The notes below the pieces were generated by a model. It was not told the origin of the DNA. It saw only the letters and a list, made by a program, of their open reading frames with translations, and made no database searches. DNA of 11,971 nt from Bacillus sp. JCM 19058 (GTDB lineage Bacteria; Bacillota; Bacilli; Bacillales_H; Bacillaceae_D), in assembly GCA_001310555.1 (NCBI GenBank), contig BAXO01000129.1, positions 1 to 11,971 of the forward strand. Reading direction: 5' to 3'. How positions within the stretch are numbered: the first letter of the stretch is position 1; the number at the start of each line of letters is the position of its first letter. Below are positions 6,184 through 11,971 of the stretch, one piece after another. Made by a program: the position numbers and the translations under genes.

Positions 6184-7316
6184 TTGCGATTTAAGTCTCT
6201 ATATTTGTTCGGGCTAGTTTTGACTCTATTGAGTGGCTGTCAGCAATCTTTGAGCGAGCCTGCGAAAGGGCAGGAAACAAAGGTTATTGACAGAAAACCA
6301 CAGATTGATTCGGTCACGGAAGAGTTTAGAAATACAAAAACGTCGATTACAGTGGCGGCAATTGGCGATATTTTGCTGCATGATCGCGTCTATAATCTGG
6401 CAGAAGTAGAAGGTGGCTACGATTTTATGCCAATGCTCGAAGGGTTAAGCCGATGCTACAAGAGCCTGATTTTCTAATGGCTAACCAGGAGTCAATGCCA
6501 GGAGGGTCTGAGCTTGGGTTATCATCTTACCCAGCGTTTAACAGCCCGCAGGAGATTGTCAAAGATTTGCAGTCTTCTGGAGTAGACATGGTGATCGGAG
6601 CAAACAATCATACCTTGGATCGCGGAATAGATGCTATTGAAAGCGCATTGGATTTTTATGACGAAATCGGAATGGATTATGTTGGTGTGTACCGCGACAG
6701 TGCGGATCGTACTAATGAACGAATTGTCGACGTGGAAGGAATTTCTTTAGGAGTACTTGCCTACACTTACGGTTTAAACGGAATACCGATTCCGGAAGGA
6801 CACGAGGATATTGTCGCATTAATCGAGCCGGAGCGGATTACCGCAGACGTTGAGTCTCTACGCGAAAAAGTCGATGTTGTCATTGTACATATGCATTGGG
6901 GAGATGAATATGCTCGTGAGCCAAACGAAACGCAACGGGAGCTGGCTCAACAAATTTCGAAGGCAGGAGCCGACCTAATTTTCGGGCACCATCCTCATGT
7001 TCTGCAGCCGATAGAGTTGCTTGAGCAGGAGGACGGGCATGAAACGATTGTGTTTTACTCCTTAGGGAACTTCTTTTCGGGACAGGAATTTGAATTCACC
7101 GATATTGGCGGAGTTGGCAGTGTTCAAGTAACAAAAACTATTTCTGGCGCCGGAAGCGACATTCTTTTCGAAGACCCGCAGATCGAACCGACACTGGTGC
7201 TTCGTTCGGATGAATTGTACCGCGTTGTCCCGTTTGATTCGACGGAATTCAAACCGATTACAGACAGCACAGTAGACGAAATCATCGCTCATACGGAACA
7301 ATATATAACTGAATAA
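6184..7316 (+). CDS. CapA-family lipoprotein (PgsA/CapA-like metallophosphatase fold), one frameshift
   Basis: Corrected, this encodes about 377 residues. I choose TTG 6184 as start: GAGGGGG (6171-6177) precedes it by 6 bases, and the product then begins with a compact lipoprotein signal, RFKSLYLFGLVLTLLSGC, with lipobox LSGC. The GTG at 6169 overlaps the ribosome binding site and is less likely. The mature protein carries the CapA/PGA_cap domain: IGDILLHDRV, then MANQES, GANNHTLDRG, VHMHWGDEY, FGHHPHVLQP and FYSLGNFF, in the family's order. CapA/PgsA proteins take part in poly-gamma-glutamate synthesis or surface anchoring, but many paralogues have no proven role, and no pgsB or pgsC homologue is next to it. 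The frame shifts by -1 in the GGG at about 6440-6442; a fourth G restores EGVKPMLQEPDFL. The gene is a single-gene unit with its own promoter and terminator. Confidence 0.9.
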
Positions 7317-7324
7317 TGCGGAAT

Positions 7325-7354
7325 GGCGCAGTCGTTGGGACACTGCGCCTTTTT
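7325..7354 (+). terminator. Intrinsic terminator of the capA-like gene
   Basis: GGCGCAGT (7325-7332) pairs with ACTGCGCC (7342-7349) around a 9-base loop, followed by T5. It begins 9 bases after the stop codon. Confidence 0.92.
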
Positions 7355-7528
7355 AGACTTTCCGATTCCGGAAGGCAAAACCCTCACCTCAGGATAATAA
7401 AAGGGATAGTTAACGTGGGAGATAAAAGCCTATGAGGGAATGGGACCCCCTTTTCATTTTATAAAATTGATTGCCACTTGATTTGGCGGGTCATCTAAGG
7501 TTCATCATATGCGAGGAGGATGAATACA

Positions 7529-8102
7529 ATGATGGCAACACCTTTAATCGGAGGGGCTTTCAATGCAGGTCATCGAACAACGCTTGCTGGCGTAAAGTTG
7601 GTTAAGTCAAACGTCTATACAGATGAACGCGGTTTTTTTATTGAAAGCTTTCATCGACACAAATTTGTCGAAAAAGGCTTACCAGCCTCATTCATGCAGG
7701 ATAATCATTCCATGTCAAAAAAAACGCTGGACGATCAGGGGGCTCCACTATCAGTTGAGCCCGCGAGCTCAAACAAAACTAGTTCGGGTTATCAAAGGCT
7801 CAGTTTATGATGTCGTCGTTGATTTACGAAAGGAGTCACCGACGTATAAACAGTGGATCGGGGTAACATTAAGTGCTGATAATCATCTCCAGCTCCTCGT
7901 ACCAAAAGGCTTCGCGCACGGGTTTTGTACACTCGAGCATGATACGGAGGTTATCTACAAGGTCGACCAGCCGTATACGCCTGAAAGAGAACGAGGGATC
8001 ATCTGGAACGATGCTGAACTAAAGATTGAATGGCCGACGGGTGATTACTATTTATCGGAAAAAGATCGGCAGCTTCCTTCGCTAGCTCAAGCAGAGCATT
8101 GA
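7529..8102 (+). CDS. rfbC: dTDP-4-dehydrorhamnose 3,5-epimerase, one frameshift
   Basis: Corrected, this encodes about 190 residues, normal for RfbC/RmlC. The enzyme epimerises C3 and C5 of dTDP-4-keto-6-deoxyglucose in dTDP-L-rhamnose synthesis and acts as a cytosolic cupin dimer. Motifs in order: [28 protein letters not shown] with the catalytic His, [43 protein letters not shown] with the expected active-site Tyr region, and [11 protein letters not shown]. Start ATG 7529 lies 9 bases after AGGAGG (7514-7519); the ATG at 7520 touches the ribosome binding site and is unlikely. A +1 shift lies between about 7713 and 7741, probably an extra G in CTGGACG. rfbB starts 24 bases after the stop, so the two form an operon in the common Bacillus order. 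A related 3,5-epimerase acting on another dTDP-sugar is possible. Confidence 0.92.
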
Positions 8103-8126
8103 CGGAATGGAGAGAGGAAATTGAGG

Positions 8127-9096
8127 ATGAATATTTTTGTTACAGGTGGCGCCGGCTTCATCGGCAGTCATTTTGTTCGCTATTTGCTGGCTAAATACCC
8201 AACGTATCGTGTTATAAATTATGACCTGATGACATATGCCGGCAATCATGTCAACCTATTTGAGCTTGAAAAAGATGAGCGGCACCACTTTCATCAAGGC
8301 AATATTACGGATCGTGAATACGTGAATCGGTTATTTTTAAAGTATAAGATTGACGCAGTTGTTCACTTTGCGGCAGAATCTCATGTTGACCGCAGCATAG
8401 TAGATCCGGACGTATTCAATAAAAACGAATAGTCTCGGTACAAATGTGCTACTTGAATGTGCGAAGAGCTATAAAGTGGAAAAGTTTATCCAAATCTCGA
8501 CAGATGAAGTTTACGGTTCCCTCGGGAAGGAAGGCAGCTTTACAGAAGCTTCACCGATCGCGCCGACAAATCCTTATGCGGCGAGTAAGGCTGCAGCTGA
8601 TTTGTTAGTGCAATCGTACTTCCGCACGTATGGGCTCAATGTCAATATTACGAGGTGTTCAAATAACTATGGACCACATCAGCATCCGGAAAAATTGATT
8701 CCGCTAATGATCACCCGGGCAATGAAAGGGAGAAAGCTACCTGTCTATGGCAACGGTCACCAAATAAGAGATTGGATTCACGTCCACGATCATTGCCGGG
8801 CGATTGACAAGGTTCTTCATCATGGAAAAGCTGGCGAGATTTACAATATCGGTGCCGGAGAGGAGCACAAAAATATTGATATTATTCGGTTCGTTTTAAG
8901 AGAATTGTCCGTAAGTACGGAGCTAATCGAGCACGTAAGCGATCGCCTTGGACACGATTACCGTTATGCAATCGATCCGACCAAGCTCGAGAATCAGTTG
9001 GGCTGGCGTCCAATCGTCGATTTCGAACAGGGCTTACAAGAAACGATCGATTGGTATCGACATAATGAAGGCTGGTGGCGTGCCTTAGAGAAATAA
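8127..9096 (+). CDS. rfbB: dTDP-glucose 4,6-dehydratase, one frameshift
   Basis: Corrected, this encodes about 322 residues, typical of RfbB/RmlB. It is an NAD-dependent extended short-chain dehydrogenase that turns dTDP-glucose into dTDP-4-keto-6-deoxyglucose, the substrate of the preceding epimerase. Visible: the Rossmann motif TGGAGFIGS at residues 6-14, AAESHVDRS, the catalytic T125-D126-E127 in ISTDEVYG, Y150 and K154 in YAASK, RCSNNYGPHQHPEKLIP and YGNGHQIRDWIHV. Start ATG 8127 is 9 bases from AGAGAGG (8111-8117); the in-frame TTG at 8121 is too close to it. A +1 shift lies near 8418-8422; dropping one A restores FIKTNSLGTNVLLE. The rfbD reductase that usually follows is missing: a terminator comes directly after. 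Confidence 0.94.
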
Positions 9097-9100
9097 TGTC

Positions 9101-9130
9101 TGTGTGAGAGCAATTCTCACACTAATTTTT
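9101..9130 (+). terminator. Intrinsic terminator of rfbCB
   Basis: GTGTGAGA (9102-9109) pairs with TCTCACAC (9115-9122) around a 5-base loop, followed by CTAA and T5. It starts 5 bases after the rfbB stop, so the operon ends here. Confidence 0.87.
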
Positions 9131-9175
9131 GGCCAAATTCAATCATCACCACCCTGAGCCCCAGCCGAAACTCAA

Positions 9176-9330
9176 GCTGAAAACTCCCTGCCCCGTCGGA
9201 GCAATGAGCTGAAGTGTCGAAAAAATTCGCTGTCCCGTCGAATCCACGCTGAAGCGTCGAAAAAACCCGCTGTCCCGTCGAATCCATGGGCTGAAGCGTC
9301 GAAAAAAACTCTGACCCCCCATTCTCGGTT
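9176..9330 (+). repeat. Tandem repeat array, unit about 40 bp, in a gene-free region
   Basis: The unit begins GCTGAAGCGTCGAAAAAA and continues CGCTGTCCCGTCGAATCCA. Copies: a shortened and diverged one at 9176-9207, then 9208-9247 (40 bases), 9248-9289 (42) and 9290 to about 9330 (degrading after the A run). A related GCTGAAACTCC follows near 9370. There are no unique spacers, so it is not CRISPR. The long minus-strand frames across it come from the repeat and lack start signals. The rest of 9131-9493 shows no gene. Confidence 0.85.
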
Positions 9331-9493
9331 GCCTGCCCTTGGCGGAAATCCACAGCTACGGCGAAGTCGCTGAAACTCCGCTTCTGGGCTATTCATGGAA
9401 ACAGCGTCCTATGTTCAACTATCGGTATAAATCACCTCAGTTAATTATTATTGTTTTACTTTTAAGAGAAAAGGAATATTGAATTTTGAATAG

Positions 9494-9522
9494 TTGATAA
9501 TAAAAATATATGTTACTATAGT
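9494..9522 (+). promoter_or_regulatory. Sigma-A promoter of the heparinase-like gene
   Basis: TTGATA (9494-9499), a 17-base AT-rich spacer and TATAGT (9517-9522) make a near-consensus sigma-A promoter. It lies 40 bases before the GTG start at 9562. Confidence 0.7.
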
Positions 9523-9561
9523 ATGTAGTGAAATTTTCCAATAAAAGGGGACGGATATTTT

Positions 9562-11219
9562 GTGAGTGAAGTATCTAGTAAGTCGTATTTCAAGCCTATT
9601 GAACTAAATCAAATAATTAAGAGAACCGGTTATGTTAAAGGGCAAACGGAAGAAATTGCAGACAAGGTAATGGATGGTGAATTTGTATTTTTTCAAACAC
9701 TAGAAACATTTCGTTTTGATGGAGATATTGATTGGGACTATAAACATAACTCTAGCTCAAGTACATATGAACTTTATATGCACTCTTTGGATATCATATC
9801 ATACCTTTGCAATCACTTTGAACAACATAAAAAAAATTGAATATTTAAAGAAATCATATGAAATCTACTTAAATTGGAAAGACTATGCCAAAGGTAAAGA
9901 AGTTAGTTATTATTGTTGGTATAACCATTCAATTTCTAATCGTGCTGTAACTTTTGTATATTTTTATACACTAGCTAAAGATTATATCAATATAGATGAG
10001 AAAGAACTTCATGAATTACTAGTTAAACATGCAGAGTATTTAAATAGTAAATATGTAAATAATAATCACGGGATTATGATGGACAGGTCATTAATTATAT
10101 TATCATCATTCTTAAATCATGAGAAATCTTCGCGGTGGAGAAATAAAGCTATTTTTAGGATTAAAGATGCTTTTTATCGAGATTTTAGTTATAAAGGAAT
10201 CCATCTTGAAAATTCTCCTGAATATCATAATATTGTACGGCAATTATACTCCAGTACTTCGAATATATTAGAAGTAAATAATGGTTCATTAGGAGATAAT
10301 ATAAAAAGTAAATTAAAAATGACTTCCCAGTATTTAAAATATGTTGTTAAACCAGACGGGACTTTACCAATTATTGGAGATACGGAATTGAAATCATTGA
10401 AAGTTAATAAAAGGTTTGATTCAATGTACGATGAAGAAGCTGGAATAGTTATAATGCAAACTAAAAATGAAAATGAGCCAAACAAGTCTACTTGGATTTC
10501 TTTTATTTGTGGTTATGGCAGTCAAACACATAAACATTTTGACGATCTTTCTTTTAGTTTACAATTTAATGGAAAAGATTTCTTTATTGACTCCGGAAAG
10601 TACAATTATAACGAAAATGATAAAATCAGAAAGTATATCAAGTCTCCACTTGCACATAATACTATTACAGCAAAAGATAAATATTATGAACTTGATGATC
10701 CTATAGCGCAAGTTGAAACAAAAATAGTAGGATATTACGATAATAACTTATTTCAGTATGTAAAGGGGAGAAATTACGCTTATAAGAATATAAAGTTGAC
10801 TAGAACTTTAATCTATTTTAAGCCTAATACAATACTTCTTTATGATTGTATGTGGAGCAATGAAGAACAAACGCTCATACAAAATTTCAACTTGGATCCT
10901 AATGTTAAGATACTTGAAAAAAAGTCGTAATTATTGTACTTTAGGGAATGGGAAAGAGAAGGTTAAAATTCAACAGTTACTCAATTCCCCAAATTTAAAC
11001 ATATTTAAGGGTGATAAGGAATCACCAAGGGCTATAATATCAGAAGGGTTTGGAAAGTTAAAAAACAATTCTCAATTAGAATATAGTTTAAAAAGCAAAT
11101 CTAATAAGTTTTTGACATTAATTAGTATGGGGGAAAATGACAGAGTTAAAGATATTTCGCTATCAGAAAATATACTAAGTATAGATATTGACAACAAGAG
11201 TTTAAACATTGTACTTTGA
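9562..11219 (+). CDS. Heparinase II/III-like polysaccharide lyase, two frameshifts
   Basis: Corrected, this encodes about 551 residues. The start is GTG 9562 with AAAAGGGGA (9543-9551) 10 bases upstream. The N-terminal part resembles the alpha-barrel domain of alginate and heparin lyases: WYNH at residues 119-122, SNRA, and ENSPEYH near residues 216-222. The central part carries the heparinase II/III motif, THKHFDDLSF near residue 322 followed by FNGKDFFIDSGKYNYN and SPLAHNT. Such lyases cleave uronic-acid polysaccharides, and homologues are common in capsule, exopolysaccharide and O-antigen clusters. No signal peptide is visible, so export is uncertain. Shifts: +1 in the A8 run at 9829-9836 and +1 in the A7 run at about 10917-10923. 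The base composition is far more AT-rich than rfb or tld (AAT, ATA and TTA codons dominate), suggesting transfer. The gene has its own promoter and terminator. Confidence 0.88.
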
Positions 11220-11250
11220 GACCCGTGTGAAGGGTCTTTTTATTTTTTTT
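11219..11250 (+). terminator. Intrinsic terminator of the heparinase-like gene
   Basis: AGACCC (11219-11224) pairs with GGGTCT (11232-11237) around a 7-base loop, followed by a long T-rich tract. The stem starts on the last base of the stop codon. The insertion sequence begins exactly at the end of the T run. Confidence 0.8.
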
Positions 11251-11300
11251 GGCTCTATACTAAATGTTGGGGTTACTACACAATTTGCACATAAAAACAC

Positions 11301-11360
11301 ACGCAAACATCCAACTCTTTACTTGAATTGTCGAGAAACAAGTAAAGATTGGAGTTGCGT
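11301..11360 (+). promoter_or_regulatory. Hairpin covering the transposase ribosome binding site
   Basis: The arm 11301-11325 (ACGCAA, then TCCAA, then TCTTTACTTG) is complementary to 11339-11360, with small bulges and a 13-base loop. The right arm contains the transposase GGAG (11351-11354), which is paired when the stem forms. In a transcript reading in from outside the element this would block translation, as known for IS10. A transcript starting inside the left arm would leave it free. Confidence 0.6.
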
Positions 11361-11364
11361 GCAA

Positions 11365-11971
11365 ATGAATTTTACCATAAAAACCGGCTTAAAAGATGTA
11401 CTCATTACAAAAGTAGAAGCAGTGAATGGATCAGGCTGTAACTCTTCGAATAGTCAAAGAGGTGTCCGAGCAGTTCGGGGCTTCCATCTCCACCATCATA
11501 CGCAGGTTTGACCAATTGACCGTAAAGGGAATCGCGGATGTTCGGGATTGGCCTCAGGTGATTGCCATCGATGAGTATAAAGGAGATACCCGTGAAGAGA
11601 AATATCAATTGATCATTGCTAATGGAGAAACGAAGGAGCCGATAGATATCCTGCCGAACCGGAAAAAGAAAACCATTAAGAACGATCGTCAAACAAATGG
11701 GGGTCGAGTGAAAGTGGTCGTTATGGATATGGGACCGTCTTTTAATGCAGCTGTCCGCAAAGCGTTGGGCAAGCCTGTCATTGTGGCTGATCGCTTTCAT
11801 TTCTGCCGATATATCTATTGGGTTCTGGTTGGTGTCAGGAGAAAAATCCGGTCTGATTGGAATGACTATGACCGAAAGAAGTGCAAAAGAATGGTGATGC
11901 AGCAAGAAGAGGATCGTTGGTATTTTGGATAGATACCTGAGAGTGGATGAAGAGTTAGCCCAAGATTATCG
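11365..11971 (+). pseudogene. ISL3-family transposase, internally deleted and frameshifted, partial
   Basis: Start ATG 11365 follows GGAG (11351-11354). The product begins MNFTIKTGLKDVLITKVEAV, as ISL3 transposases do. At about 11422-11428 it jumps in another frame to QAVTLRIVKEVSEQFG, the helix-turn-helix part, so the roughly 100-residue zinc-finger segment is missing. The catalytic core follows: VIAIDEYKGD with the first Asp, KYQLIIANGETKEPIDILPN, VVVMDMGPSF with the second Asp, and VIVADRFHFCRYIYW. A further short segment seems lost around 11893-11905. A +1 shift in the T4 run at 11923-11926 ends the frame at 11932; corrected, it continues WYLDRYLRVDEELAQDY to the window edge. The element is very unlikely to transpose on its own. 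Confidence 0.88.

Larger units (their letters stand above)
11251..11971 (+). mobile_element. ISL3-family insertion sequence, left part
   Basis: The left end begins GGCTCTATACTAAATGTTGG at 11251, matching the GGCTCT-type terminal repeats of ISL3 elements. A transposase reading frame of that family follows and runs off the window. The eight bases before it (11243-11250) are all T, a suitable 8-bp AT-rich target duplication for this family. The right end and second target copy lie outside, so the duplication cannot be confirmed. Confidence 0.8.

Noticed and set aside
7355..7528. Promoter for rfbCB
   Set aside because: TTGATT words occur near 7467 and 7480 but none has a convincing -10 at 16-18 bases, so I do not list one. 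The rfb operon probably has a promoter here that I cannot place.
9176..9330. CRISPR array
   Set aside because: The units are contiguous with no unique spacers, and no cas gene is nearby.
9117..9396. Two minus-strand frames with FFDAS/FDGTA-like repeated residues
   Set aside because: They are translations of the non-coding tandem repeat, differ in frame, and have no ribosome binding site.
10225..10706. Overlapping frames inside the heparinase-like gene on both strands
   Set aside because: AT-rich shadow frames; the heparinase reading has the conserved motifs and a proper start.
11405..11905. 166-codon minus-strand frame opposite the transposase
   Set aside because: It is antisense to a clearly recognisable ISL3 transposase and has no features of its own.

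Overview
The window looks like a low- to mid-GC Bacillaceae chromosome, possibly an alkaliphilic Bacillus relative; the genus is a guess. The evidence is a near-standard CsaA, an AbrB-type regulator, strong GGAGG-like ribosome binding sites, TTG/GTG starts, sigma-A-like promoters, hairpin-plus-T terminators and an ISL3-family insertion sequence.

Layout. (1) 1-2151: a stretch bounded by ~110-bp imperfect inverted repeats (19-125 and 2025-2135), with an exact 16-bp direct repeat just outside each. It holds a secreted ComEC-like metallo-beta-lactamase-fold hydrolase (+) and a convergent abrB-like gene (-), both frameshifted. (2) 2417-5976: csaA (intact, own terminator), a small frameshifted unknown ORF, then tldD (intact) and tldE (frameshifted), a two-gene operon for a TldD/TldE metalloprotease, ending in a terminator. 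(3) 6114-7354: promoter, frameshifted capA-like lipoprotein gene, terminator. (4) 7529-9130: rfbC and rfbB (both frameshifted) for dTDP-4-keto-6-deoxy sugar synthesis, then a terminator; rfbA and rfbD are not in the window. (5) 9131-9493: non-coding DNA with ~40-bp tandem repeats. (6) 9494-11250: a very AT-rich heparinase II/III-like gene with its own promoter and terminator, probably a polysaccharide lyase acquired with a surface-polysaccharide locus. (7) 11251-end: left end of an ISL3-family IS whose transposase gene has lost its N-terminal zinc-finger region and is frameshifted.

The most striking general property is about 14 one-base indels that break seven or more recognisable genes while leaving full-length homologous sequence on both sides. 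Most fall in short homopolymers, which points to uncorrected sequencing or assembly error, although real decay cannot be excluded. I therefore give each broken gene as one full-length feature, with the position and sign of each shift.

The best candidates for something undescribed are the repeat-bounded MBL/AbrB segment (a possible non-autonomous mobile or invertible unit) and the hairpin that covers the IS transposase ribosome binding site.
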